Source: DAHVFK01 sp963755395
GTDB taxonomy: Bacteria; Pseudomonadota; Gammaproteobacteria; Burkholderiales; SG8-39
Reading direction: 5' to 3'
NCBI GenBank assembly: GCA_963755395.1
Contig: CAVWJJ010000004.1
Location: forward strand, 1 to 64,000
DNA length: 64,000 bases
The notes under the pieces are model-generated. The model saw only the letters and a program-made list of their open reading frames with translations, was not told where the DNA came from and did not search any database. Shown here in pieces: positions 35,746 to 45,964 of this stretch. The position numbers and the translations under genes are program-made. Position 1 is the stretch's first letter; every line of letters begins with the position of its first letter.

Positions 35746-35764
35746 GTCAATGACTATCATTCTC
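35746..35764 (-). promoter_or_regulatory. Fur box upstream of the FTR1 operon
   Basis: On the minus strand GAGAATGATAGTCATTGAC matches 15 of 19 positions of the consensus GATAATGATAATCATTATC. A weaker copy (13 of 19) lies at 35697-35715. Both are in the 180-base space before the cupredoxin gene. Fur with iron should repress the operon here. Confidence 0.8.
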
Positions 35765-35771
35765 ATTTGAG

Positions 35772-35849
35772 ATGGGCCTTATCCGCGAGACGCAAAGCCA
35801 ACTGCGCAAGGCGCTCGAATACGCCGAGCACCGCAGCGATCGGCGTTAA
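35772..35849 (+). CDS. Possible 25-residue small protein divergent from the Fur box
   Basis: A short open frame on the plus strand gives MGLIRETQSQLRKALEYAEH and five more residues, mostly helix-forming and basic. TTGAG stands just before the ATG. It starts 7 bases past the Fur box, opposite to the iron operon, and ends 2 bases before the phaC stop of the other strand. I know no family for it; it could be chance. Confidence 0.25.
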   Translation: MGLIRETQSQLRKALEYAEHRSDRR

Positions 35850-35850
35850 C

Positions 35851-37642
35851 TTAGTGCGTGTCGCGGCCTAGCCGCAGCCGGGCGTAGCTGCCTGGCGCGT
35901 CTTCGAGCGCCTTCAGCGCGCCCTCACCCGGCACGCGCGCGGGTACCTTGTCGCCTGCGTTGTGCGCCACCATCCAGCCCTGCCAGTCCTCCCACCACGA
36001 GCCAGGGTGCTGCGCCGCGCCGGCGAACCATTCGTCGGCGCTGGCAGGTATCGCCTCGTTGGTCCAGTAGTGGTACTTCTTCGCCGCGGGCGGGTTGACG
36101 ATGCCGGCGATGTGGCCCGAACCGCCGAGCACAAAGCGCACCGGGCCGCCGAGGTACCTGGCGCCCTTGTAGGTGGTCTTCCACGGTGCAATGTGATCCT
36201 CGACGGTCGAGATGAAGTACGCCGGCAGCTTCACCTTCGACAGGTCGATCGGCACGCCGGCGAGCTTGATTCCGCCTGGCACGCCGAGCAGGTTCTTCAT
36301 GTACATGTTGCGCAGGTAGAAGCTGTGCATCTTCGCCGGCATGCGCGTCGAATCCGAGTTCCAATACAGCAGGTCGAACGGGAACGGGTCCTTGCCCAGC
36401 AGGTAGTTGTTGATCACGAACGACCAGACCAGGTCGTTGGCGCGCAGCAGGTTGAAGGTGCTCGCCATCTCACGAGCCCTCGAGGAAGCCGCGCTCGTTC
36501 ATCTTCTTCTCGAGGCTGGCGACCTGCTGCTCGTCGATGAACACGCCCAGCTCGCCCGGCTGCGAGAAATCCAGCAGGCTGACGAAAAAGGTGGCGCAGC
36601 CGATCCGGTCGTCGCCCTTGGCCGCGAGATACGCCAGGGTGCAGCCGAGCAGGGTGCCGCCCAGGCAATAGCCGATGACGTTGCACTGTGCTTCGCCGCT
36701 CGCCTTGCAGACTGCGTCGATCGCCGCCAGCGAGCCCTCCAGCATGTAATCGTCGAAGCCCTTGTCGGCGAGGCGCTTATCCGGATTCACCCAGGACACC
36801 ACGAAAACCGTGTGTCCCTGCCCGAGGGCCCAGCGGATGAAACTGTTGCTCTCGCGCAGGTCGAGGATGTAGTACTTGTTGATCCATGGCGGAATGATCA
36901 GCAGCGGGCGCTGGAACACTTCCTGCGTCGTCGGCTGGAACTGGATCACCTGCATCAGGTCGGTCTGGAACACGACCTTGCCCGGCGTGCCGGCGACGTT
37001 CTTGCCGAGCTGGAACGCGCTCTCGTCGGTCATGCTGATGCGCAGCTGGCCGTCGCCCTTTTCCATGTCGGCGAGCAGGTTGTTCAGGCCTCTGACCAGG
37101 TTCTGGCCGCCGCTCGCGAGAGTCTCGCGCAGCACCTGGGGGTTGGTCATGGCGAAGTTCGACGGCGCGAGCGCGTCGACGTACTGGCGGGTGAAGAACG
37201 CCACCTTCTTCTGCGCCTCCTCGGGCAATCCTTCGACGTTCGAGACTGCACCCTGGATGTGGCGCGAAGCGATCAGGTAGGACTGCTTGACGAAATCGAA
37301 CAGGAAGTTGCTCGACCAATCATCGTCCTTGAAGCGCGCATCGCCCTTGGCCGGCGCGGCGATCGGCGCGCTGTGTTGGCCGAGCAGCTTCATCCAGCTC
37401 GACTGCCACAGCTGCGCATAGTCGAACCACATGTTCATCGAGGTTGCGGCAAGCGCCGTCGGATTGGCGAGCATGCGCGCGTACAGCTCCATGTACGCCT
37501 TGCCGATTCCCAGTTCGTCGCCCGCCCCGCCGAGCTGCGGGTGCCTGTGCGCGTACTCGCCCAGCATCCTGGCCGCGCGCTCGGCCACCTCGCGGTAGAC
37601 CTTTGCCAGCTCCTCCGGTGCGGCGGGAACGCCTTCGTCCAT
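35851..37642 (-). CDS. phaC: Class I poly(3-hydroxyalkanoate) synthase (one frameshift)
   Basis: Polymerises (R)-3-hydroxyacyl-CoA to PHA granules. The lipase-like box GYCLGG contains the catalytic Cys, with FDLLYWNSDSTRMP carrying the catalytic Asp and VLGGSGHIAGIVNPP the His. N-terminal features include QTDLMQVIQFQPTTQEVFQRPLLIIPPWINKYYILDL and SWVNPDKR. A single extra base near 36473 creates a stop after RGFLEGS and moves the remainder (MASTFNLLRANDLVWSFVINN) into another frame. Without it, about 596 residues, normal for class I. The ATG at 37642 has a strong ribosome site, TAGGAGGT, seven bases before. No phaA or phaB is adjacent. Confidence 0.93.
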
Positions 37643-37653
37643 GCGTAGACCTC

Positions 37654-38700
37654 CTACGTCCGAGTGTAGCGCATCACTCCGTCCGGCCCGGCGGCGCGCG
37701 CCAGGCGCCCGGCATAGTACAGATAGTGCAGGTGCGCGATCGCCTCGCCCATGGCGAAGAACATCTGATGGTTGTCCAGGGCGCGCCGGAACAGGACTCC
37801 GATCAGGTCGTAGGCACTGCGCCAGCCGTCGGCGCACGCGGCCGCAAGCTCGGCCAGCCGCTCGTCGTGATGGGCCTCGAGCTCGCCGACGCGTTCGTGG
37901 GCGCCGCGGAACGGCAGGCCGTGCGAAGGCAGCACCAGAATGTCGGGCGCAAGCTCGCGGTAGCGCCGGATCGATTCGAGAAAGAGCCGCAGCGGGTCGC
38001 CCTCGGGGTCGATCGACCAGACGCTGACGTTGGTAGAGATGGTCGACAGCAGCATGTCGCCCGCGATCAGCAGCTTCAGCTCCTCGCAATAGAGCGAGGC
38101 GTGCTCCGGCGCGTGGCCGTAACCGACGATCACGCGCCAGTGCAGCCCGTCGATCAGCACCCGGTCGCCGTCGATCACACGCCGGTAGGTGAGCGGAAAC
38201 TCCGGCACCAGCTCGCGGTAGGGATTGCCGCGCTGCGCCATCTTCGCCGCCAGCGCGCCGTCCAGGCCGTTGCGGCGGAACACCCGCAGCACCGCCTCGG
38301 TGGTGTAGCCGGCGCCGCGCTCGCGCACGGCGTGGGCGGTGAGGTACTCGCCCTGGGTCATCCAAAGCTCCGCGCCGAAGCGCTCGCACAGCCAGGCCGC
38401 ATTGCCCGCATGGTCCGGGTGGTAGTGAGTGACGATCACGCGCCGCACCGGCTGCGCGCCGATTCTCTCCTCAATCACTTGCTGCCACAGCCCGCGCGTT
38501 GCGGCGTTGCCGATTCCGCTGTCGACGATGGTCCAGCCCGGCTCGCCGTTCACGTCGTCGCGCAGCAGCCACAGATTGATGTGGTTGAGCTGGAACGGCA
38601 GCGCCATGCGCAGCCAGTGCACGCCGGGAGCAACCTCGATCACGGCGCCCGGCGCGGGCGGCTCGGAGAACGGGAATTCAAGGGAGGAAGCGCGCGCCAC
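37654..38700 (-). CDS. Metallo-beta-lactamase-fold hydrolase
   Basis: About 348 residues. The zinc motif is THYHPDHAGN (HxHxDH), followed by GHAPEHASLYCEELKLLIAGDMLL with further ligands, and VLPSHGLPF. The C-terminal 90 residues are helical (HHDERLAELAAACADGW), as in the longer MBL proteins that sit in fatty-acid and acyl-CoA loci and may act as thioesterases or lactonases. The start is uncertain; GTG at 38700 is given. It lies 11 bases before phaC on the same strand and diverges from liuR. The substrate is unknown. Confidence 0.82.
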   Translation of the reverse strand: MARASSLEFPFSEPPAPGAVIEVAPGVHWLRMALPFQLNHINLWLLRDDVNGEPGWTIVDSGIGNAATRGLWQQVIEERIGAQPVRRVIVTHYHPDHAGNAAWLCERFGAELWMTQGEYLTAHAVRERGAGYTTEAVLRVFRRNGLDGALAAKMAQRGNPYRELVPEFPLTYRRVIDGDRVLIDGLHWRVIVGYGHAPEHASLYCEELKLLIAGDMLLSTISTNVSVWSIDPEGDPLRLFLESIRRYRELAPDILVLPSHGLPFRGAHERVGELEAHHDERLAELAAACADGWRSAYDLIGVLFRRALDNHQMFFAMGEAIAHLHYLYYAGRLARAAGPDGVMRYTRT

Positions 38701-38766
38701 GATGCAGGGGTAGAATTCCGCGCGACCGGTGCCGCGCAAGCGGCATTGTAGTGCTTTCACCGCGAC

Positions 38767-39189
38767 ATGACCGCCCAGCCGCCCTCGCCCGAGCCCAAGG
38801 AACGCTCCGAATACTCGATCGGCGACCTCGCGCGCGAGTTCGACGTCACGCCGCGCGCGATCCGCTTCTACGAGGACCAGGGCCTGCTCGCCCCGCGGCG
38901 CGAGGGCCAGCGCCGCATCTACATGCCGCGCGACCGCGCGCGCCTGAAGCTGACGCTGCGTGGCAAGCGCCTCGGGTTGACGCTGTCGGAGATCCGCGAG
39001 CTGATCGACATGTACGAGCCGGGGCGCGACGAGCGTCCGCAGCTGACGCGCTTTCTGGCCGTGCTGGAGCAGCACAAGGCACTGCTCGAGCAGCAGCGCG
39101 GCGACCTCGAGGCCCAGCTGTCGGAGATCACCGCGTTCGAGAAGCGCATCCGCAAGCGCCTGGGCGAGGAGCGCCGCCGGCGTAGTTGA
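38767..39189 (+). CDS. liuR: MerR-family regulator of leucine/isovalerate degradation, LiuR-like
   Basis: 140 residues. An N-terminal winged helix (EYSIGDLAREFDVTPRAIRFYEDQGLLAPRREGQRRIY) has the MerR-family R-x-I-R-F-Y-E-D pattern; a C-terminal antiparallel coiled coil (RFLAVLEQHKALLEQQRGDLEAQL) serves dimer formation. No metal-binding cysteines are present, so it is not a metal sensor. It lies directly before the leucine-degradation genes, as LiuR does in many proteobacteria, and a perfect palindrome overlaps its stop codon. It probably responds to a CoA intermediate of that pathway, which is an inference from the family. Confidence 0.88.
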   Translation: MTAQPPSPEPKERSEYSIGDLAREFDVTPRAIRFYEDQGLLAPRREGQRRIYMPRDRARLKLTLRGKRLGLTLSEIRELIDMYEPGRDERPQLTRFLAVLEQHKALLEQQRGDLEAQLSEITAFEKRIRKRLGEERRRRS

Positions 39190-39207
39190 CGTTTACGTAA
39201 ACGTCAA
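39186..39207. promoter_or_regulatory. 22-bp perfect palindrome, predicted LiuR operator
   Basis: TTGACGTTTAC is followed at once by its exact reverse complement. The stop codon of liuR (39187-39189) is inside it, and the next ATG is 13 bases further on. TTGACG at its left end also looks like a -35, and TAGCCT at 39209 may be the -10, so a regulator bound here would sit between the two hexamers as MerR proteins do. Confidence 0.82.
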
Positions 39208-39220
39208 GTAGCCTCGCACG

Positions 39221-39685
39221 ATGAACGCCCCGCTTCGCCCCGCGCCCGCCGACCCGCGCTTTGCCGAGCGCTGCCGCGCGAGCTTCGCGCGCCAGCGGGC
39301 AATGGCGCTGATCGGCGCGCGCATGGCGGCGATCGCGCCCGGAAGCTGCGAGATCGAGCTGCCGTTTCGCGCCGAGCTCACGCAGCAAAAGGGCTTTGTC
39401 CACGGCGGCATCGTCGGCATGATCGCCGACACCGCCTGCGGCTACGCGGCCTACAGCCTGATGCCCGCCAGCGCGTCGCTGGTGACGGTCGAATACAAGA
39501 TCAATATCCTCGCGCCGGGACGTGGCGAGCGGCTGCTCGCGCGGGCCGAAGTCATCAAGTCCGGCCGCACGCTTTCGATTACGCGCGGCGAGGTGTACGC
39601 TGAGCAGGGCGGTGCGCAGACACTGTGCGCCGTGATGCAGCAAACGCTCATGATGCTGCCCGACACACCTGACACCCCTGAATGA
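39221..39685 (+). CDS. PaaI-type acyl-CoA thioesterase
   Basis: Hotdog-fold protein of 154 residues. FVHGGIVGMIADTACGYAAYSLMP is the PaaI active-site helix region with the HGG motif and an acidic residue, and VTVEYKINILAPGRGERLLARAEVIKSGRTLSITRGEVY forms the strands. It releases free acid from acyl-CoA, possibly from branched-chain intermediates that accumulate. It is the first gene after the palindrome and its stop overlaps the liuA start (ATGA), so it is the leading gene of the operon. Confidence 0.85.
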   Translation: MNAPLRPAPADPRFAERCRASFARQRAMALIGARMAAIAPGSCEIELPFRAELTQQKGFVHGGIVGMIADTACGYAAYSLMPASASLVTVEYKINILAPGRGERLLARAEVIKSGRTLSITRGEVYAEQGGAQTLCAVMQQTLMMLPDTPDTPE

Positions 39686-40821
39686 ACTTCCTGGCCTTTG
39701 ATCACGGCGACACGATCGCCATGCTGCGCGAGTCGGCGAAGAATTTCGCCGCCAAGGAAATCGCGCCGCGCGCCGCGGAAATCGACCGCAGCAACGAATT
39801 CCCGCCCGACCTGTGGCCCAAGCTCGGCGCACTCGGCCTGCTCGGGATCACGGTCGAAGAGGACTACGGCGGGACCGCGATGGGCTATCTCGCCCATATC
39901 GTCGCAATGGAGGAAATCAGCCGCGCGTCCGCATCGGTCGGACTTTCCTACGGCGCACACTCAAACCTGTGCGTGAATCAGATCCGCCGCAACGGCAGCG
40001 AATGGCAAAAGCGCAGGTACCTGCCGGGGCTCGTGTCCGGCGCGAAGGTCGGCGCGCTCGCGATGAGCGAGCCCGGCGCGGGCTCGGACGTGGTCGGCAT
40101 GCGCCTGCGCGCGCAGCGCCGGGGCGACCGTTACGTGCTCAACGGCAACAAGATGTGGATTACCAACGGCCCCGACGCCGACGTTCTGGTGATCTACGGC
40201 AAGACCGACGGCATCACGGCGTTTATCGTCGAAAAGGGGATGAAGGGGTTCGCCACCGCGCAGAAGCTGGACAAGCTCGGCATGCGCGGCTCGAACACCT
40301 GCGAGCTCGTGTTCCGCGACTGCGAAGTTTCGGCCGAAAACGTGCTCGGCGAGGACGGCAAGGGCGTCAAGGTTCTGATGTCGGGCCTGGACTATGAGCG
40401 CGCGGTGCTCGCCGGCGGCCCGCTCGGCATCATGGGCGCCTGCCTCGACGTGGTGGTGCCCTACGTGCACGAGCGCAAGCAGTTCGGCCAGCCGATCGGC
40501 GAGTTCCAGCTGATGCAGGGCAAGCTGGCCGACATGTACGCGACCTATTCCGCTTGCCGCGCCTACGTCTATGCGGTCGGGCAGGCGCTCGATCGCGGCG
40601 AAACGACGCGCAAGGACGCCGCGGGCGCGATCCTCTATGCCGCGGAAAAGGCGACCTGGATGGCAGGCGAGGCGATCCAGGCGCTGGGCGGCATGGGCTA
40701 CATCAACGAGACGCCCACCGGGCGGCTGTGGCGCGACGCCAAGCTGTACGAGATCGGCGCCGGAACGTCCGAGATCCGCCGCTGGCTGATCGGCAGGGAG
40801 CTGTTCGAGGAAACTACTTAG
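39682..40821 (+). CDS. liuA: Isovaleryl-CoA dehydrogenase
   Basis: FAD enzyme oxidising isovaleryl-CoA to 3-methylcrotonyl-CoA in leucine breakdown. 379 residues, with GLSYGAHSNLCVNQI, LAMSEPGAGSDVVGM (FAD/substrate loop), KMWITNGPDADVLVIY and LDYERAVLAGGPLGIM. The Glu of this last motif is the catalytic base position special to isovaleryl-CoA dehydrogenases. ALGGMGYINETPTGRLWRDAKLYEIGAGTSEIRRWLIG closes it, with Gly-Ala in place of the usual Glu-Gly at the short-chain catalytic site. This separates it from the second dehydrogenase downstream. Confidence 0.93.
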   Translation: MNFLAFDHGDTIAMLRESAKNFAAKEIAPRAAEIDRSNEFPPDLWPKLGALGLLGITVEEDYGGTAMGYLAHIVAMEEISRASASVGLSYGAHSNLCVNQIRRNGSEWQKRRYLPGLVSGAKVGALAMSEPGAGSDVVGMRLRAQRRGDRYVLNGNKMWITNGPDADVLVIYGKTDGITAFIVEKGMKGFATAQKLDKLGMRGSNTCELVFRDCEVSAENVLGEDGKGVKVLMSGLDYERAVLAGGPLGIMGACLDVVVPYVHERKQFGQPIGEFQLMQGKLADMYATYSACRAYVYAVGQALDRGETTRKDAAGAILYAAEKATWMAGEAIQALGGMGYINETPTGRLWRDAKLYEIGAGTSEIRRWLIGRELFEETT

Positions 40822-40830
40822 GAGAGTGCG

Positions 40831-42016
40831 ATGTTGAACGATCCGATTGTCATCGTATCCGCAGCGCGTACGCCCATGGGCGGCTTCCAGGGCGAGCTGA
40901 AGGGCTTCGCCGCGCCCGAGCTTGGTGCCGCCGCGATCCGCGCCGCGGTCGAGCGCGCCAAGCTCAAGCCCGAGCAGGTGCAGGAAGTGATCATGGGCTG
41001 CGTGCTGCCGGCAGGCCAGGGCCAGGCGCCCGCGCGTCAGGCAAGCCTGGGTGCGGGACTGCCGCTCGCCGCCGGCTGCACCACGGTCAACAAGATGTGC
41101 GGCTCGGGCATGAAGGCCGCGATGCTGGCGCCATGACCTGCTCAGCGCGGGCAGCATGGACGTGGTGGTCGCCGGGGGCATGGAGTCGATGACCAACGCC
41201 CCCTACCTGATGCCCAAGGCGCGCGCTGGTTACCGCATGGGCCACCAGCAGGTGCTCGATCACATGTTCTACGACGGTCTCGAGGACGCGTACGACAAAG
41301 GGCGGCTAATGGGCAGCTTCGCCGAGGATTGCGCGGACAAGTACCAGTTTTCGCGCAAGGAGCAGGACGAGTTTGCTATCGCCTCGCTCGAACGCGCGCA
41401 AAAAGCGAACAAGGAAGGCTGGTTCGCGTGGGAGATCACGCCGCTCGCGATCAAGGCCGGCAAGGAGGAGCGCTTCGTCGAGACCGACGAGCAGCCGTTC
41501 AAGGCCAACTTCGCCAAGATCCCGACCTTGAAACCCGCCTTTCGCAAGGACGGCACGGTGACCGCGGCCAACTCGAGCTCGATCTCCGATGGCGCCGCCG
41601 CGCTGGTGCTGATGCGCCGCTCGAGCGCCGACAAGCTCGGCCTGGCGCCGCTCGCGACGGTCGTGGGCCACGCCACGCACGCGCAGGAGCCGGGCTGGTT
41701 CACGACGGCACCGGTCGGGGCGATAAGAAAATTGCTTGAAAAAACCAACTGGACGGCGCAAGCGGTAGACCTCTACGAGATCAACGAGGCCTTCGCCGTG
41801 GTCGCCATGGCCGCCATGCGCGAGCACAAGCTGCCGCACGAGAAGGTCAACGTGCACGGCGGCGCGTGCGCGCTCGGCCACCCGATCGGCGCTTCGGGCG
41901 CGCGCATCGTGGTCACGCTGATCGGCGCGCTGCGCAAGTATGGCGGCAAGCGCGGCGTGGCGAGCCTGTGCATCGGCGGCGGGGAAGCCACCGCGATGGC
42001 GATCGAGCTGGCCTAG
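40831..42016 (+). CDS. Acetyl-CoA C-acyltransferase, thiolase (one frameshift)
   Basis: Type II thiolase, cleaving acetoacetyl-CoA (the end product of the leucine route) to two acetyl-CoA, or running in reverse for PHA precursors. VSAARTPMGGFQGELKG begins it, NKMCGSGMKA has the nucleophilic Cys, then VVAGGMESMTNAPYL, YEINEAFAVV (His/Asn site), HGGACALGHPIGASGARI and CIGGGEATA with the second Cys. A slip near 41132 breaks the frame just after the Cys motif; the intended text AHDLLSAGSMDVVV bridges it. About 394 residues. Nine bases separate it from liuA. Confidence 0.92.
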
Positions 42017-42442
42017 ATGGCGGGCGCGAAGCTCGCCGCGACCAAGCGGCAGCTGCAGGCGCTGCTCGACCGCTCGCGCTTCGTGCGCAGCTACGGATTT
42101 CGCATGGTCTCGGTCGACGCCGACGGCGCCACGATCGAACTGCCGTTCCGGCCTGCGCTCGAGCGCCCGGGCGGCATCGTAAACGGCCCGGCGTTGATGG
42201 CGGCTGCCGACTGCGCCATGTGGATCGCCATCAAGTCGCGCATCGGCATCGACCGCGACGCCCTCACTTCCGAGTTGAACACCGCTTTTCTTGCGCCCGC
42301 AATCGCAGAGCCGGTGCGCTGCACCGCGAGGATTCTCAAGCTCGGCAAGCGCAGCATCTACGGTGTCGCCGAATGCCACAGCCGCGCGGGGAAGCTCTTT
42401 ACGCACCACACCGTGACCTACGTTCGCCTGTCGGGAGCCTGA
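42017..42442 (+). CDS. Second PaaI/DUF4442-type thioesterase
   Basis: 141 residues with the hotdog pattern: FRMVSVDADGATIELPFRPALERPGGIVNGPALMAAADCAMWIAI, in which the usual HGG is replaced by VNG, then TSELNTAFLAPAIAEPVRCTARILKLGKRSIYGVAECHS. The active-site His is therefore missing at the usual place, so activity is less certain than for the first copy. It starts directly after the thiolase stop. Its role in the operon is not known. Confidence 0.75.
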   Translation: MAGAKLAATKRQLQALLDRSRFVRSYGFRMVSVDADGATIELPFRPALERPGGIVNGPALMAAADCAMWIAIKSRIGIDRDALTSELNTAFLAPAIAEPVRCTARILKLGKRSIYGVAECHSRAGKLFTHHTVTYVRLSGA

Positions 42443-42443
42443 G

Positions 42444-43577
42444 ATGCGCCTGTCCGAGCAGCACGAGATGATGCGCGACACCGTGCGCCGCTACGCGCGC
42501 GAGCGGCTTTGGCCCAACGCCGCGCGCTGGGAGCGTGAGCGCCACTTCCCGCGCGCCGAGTTTGTCGAGATGGCCCGAATGGGGCTGAATGCGGTCGCCG
42601 TCCCCGAGCAATGGGGCGGCGCGGGGCTGGACTGTACCGCCACTGCGATCGCCTTCGAGGAGGTCTCGGCCGGCGATCCCGCCTGCGGAACGGTGATGTC
42701 GGTGAACAATCTGGTGTCCGGCATCCTGAACGGCTACGGCAACGACGCGCAGAAGGAGAAGTACCTGCGCCCGCTCGCCGCGGGACGCACGGTGGGCGCC
42801 TTCTGCCTCACCGAACCGCAGGTCGGCTCGGACGCGGGCGCGATCGCGACGCGCGCCGAACGTCGCGGCGAGGACTGGGTGCTCAACGGCACCAAGCAGT
42901 TCATCACCTCGGGCAAGAATGCCGACGTCGCGGTGGTGTTCGCAGTGAGCGACAAGGCCGCCGGCAAAAAGGGCATCAGCGCCTTTGTCGTGCCTACCAC
43001 GAGCAAGGGCTGGCGCGTGGCGCGGGTCGAGGACAAGGCCGGCCAGCACGCCTCCGACACGGCCCAGATCGCGCTCGAGGACTGCGCTGTTCCGGCGCAG
43101 AACCTGCTCGCTCAAGAAGGCCTCGGCTACCGCATCGCGCTTGCCAACCTCGAGTCGGGACGGATCAACATCGCTGCGCAGGCGACCGGGATTGCGCGCG
43201 CGGCGCTGGAGGCGGCGCTCGCCTACGCCAAGGAGCGCAAGAGCATGGGCAAGACCCTGATCGGTCATCAGGCGGTGAATTTTCGGCTGGCCGACATGGC
43301 GACCCAGGTCGAGGCCGCGCGCCAGCTGTATTTGCATGCCGCGGCGCTGCGCGACGCAGGCGAGCCGTGCCTCAAGGAGGCTTCAATGGCCAAGCTGTTC
43401 GCCTCCGAGATGGCCGAGAAGGTGTGCTCGGACGCAATCCAAATCCACGGCGGCTACGGTTACGTCGCCGACTTTCCGGTCGAGCGGCTGTGGCGCGCGG
43501 TGCGGGTGTGCAAGATCTACGAGGGCGCGAGCGACATCCAGCGCCTGGTGATCGGGCGCGCGCTGGAGCGCGGCTAG
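42444..43577 (+). CDS. Acyl-CoA dehydrogenase, short/branched-chain type
   Basis: 377 residues. CGTVMSVNNLVSGIL, FCLTEPQVGSDAGAI (FAD loop), TKQFITSGKNADVAVVFAV, RINIAAQATGIARAAL and IQIHGGYGYVADFPVERLWRAVRVCKIYEGASDIQRLVI are typical. The catalytic Glu is in IYEGASDIQ, the short-chain position, unlike liuA. It may oxidise isobutyryl-CoA, 2-methylbutyryl-CoA or butyryl-CoA; the last would link to the mutase at the right edge. One base separates it from the thioesterase gene. Confidence 0.9.
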   Translation: MRLSEQHEMMRDTVRRYARERLWPNAARWERERHFPRAEFVEMARMGLNAVAVPEQWGGAGLDCTATAIAFEEVSAGDPACGTVMSVNNLVSGILNGYGNDAQKEKYLRPLAAGRTVGAFCLTEPQVGSDAGAIATRAERRGEDWVLNGTKQFITSGKNADVAVVFAVSDKAAGKKGISAFVVPTTSKGWRVARVEDKAGQHASDTAQIALEDCAVPAQNLLAQEGLGYRIALANLESGRINIAAQATGIARAALEAALAYAKERKSMGKTLIGHQAVNFRLADMATQVEAARQLYLHAAALRDAGEPCLKEASMAKLFASEMAEKVCSDAIQIHGGYGYVADFPVERLWRAVRVCKIYEGASDIQRLVIGRALERG

Positions 43578-43582
43578 GCGCG

Positions 43583-45169
<1,587 letters not shown>

Positions 45170-45171
45170 CC

Positions 45172-45963
45172 ATGTCGCAAGCCCTGCTGGTCGATACCCG
45201 CGCCGGCGTCGCCACGGTGACGCTGAACCGCCCCGAGGTCCGCAACGCGTTCGACGATGCGCTGATCGCCGAACTGGCAGCGACGTTCAAGGCGCTGGAC
45301 GACGACGACGCGGTGCGCGCCGTGGTGCTGGCGGGCAATGGTCCGGCGTTCTGCGCCGGGGCGGACCTCAACTGGATGAAGCGCATGGCGGGCTACGGCT
45401 ACGAGCGGAACCTGCACGACGCGATGGGGCTGGCAGTGATGCTGCAGACCATCGACCGGATGCGAAAGCCGACCATCGCGCGCGTGCACGGGCCGGCCTT
45501 CGCCGGCGGCACCGGCCTGGTCGCGGCCTGCGACATGGCGCTCGGCACTGCGGAGGCAAAATTCTGCCTCTCGGAGGCCAAGCTCGGCCTGTCGCCAGCG
45601 ACGATAAGTCCCTACGTGGCGCGCGCGATGGGCGAGCGCGCCGCGCGGCGCTATTTCCTCACCGCGGAGGTGTTCGATGCCGACGAGGCGCTGCGCATCG
45701 GCCTGCTGACCGCCCTCGTTCCCGCAGAGCAGCTCGACGCGGCAATCGAGTCACTGCTCAAGCACCTGTTAGCGGGAGGGCGCGAGGCGCTGGCGAAGAT
45801 CAAGGACCTGATCCGGGCCGTGGTGTCGGGCCCGATCGACGATGCCATGGTCGCCGACACTGCGAGGCGCATTGCCGAGATCCGCGTCTCGCCCGAAGGC
45901 CGGGAAGGCATCGCCTCGTTCCTGGAAAAGCGCAAGCCGTCCTGGGCCCCGGGAGGAAACTAG
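45172..45963 (+). CDS. liuC: 3-Methylglutaconyl-CoA hydratase
   Basis: Crotonase-fold hydratase converting 3-methylglutaconyl-CoA to HMG-CoA. 263 residues with VATVTLNRPEVRNAFDDALI, VLAGNGPAFCAGADLNWMKRM (oxyanion loop; the NWMKRM stretch is typical of methylglutaconyl-CoA hydratases), ARVHGPAFAGGTGLVAACDMAL and SEAKLGLSPATISPYV. Two bases separate it from liuB and one from liuD, so the three enzymes of the middle pathway are co-translated. Confidence 0.93.
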   Translation: MSQALLVDTRAGVATVTLNRPEVRNAFDDALIAELAATFKALDDDDAVRAVVLAGNGPAFCAGADLNWMKRMAGYGYERNLHDAMGLAVMLQTIDRMRKPTIARVHGPAFAGGTGLVAACDMALGTAEAKFCLSEAKLGLSPATISPYVARAMGERAARRYFLTAEVFDADEALRIGLLTALVPAEQLDAAIESLLKHLLAGGREALAKIKDLIRAVVSGPIDDAMVADTARRIAEIRVSPEGREGIASFLEKRKPSWAPGGN

Positions 45964-45964
45964 C

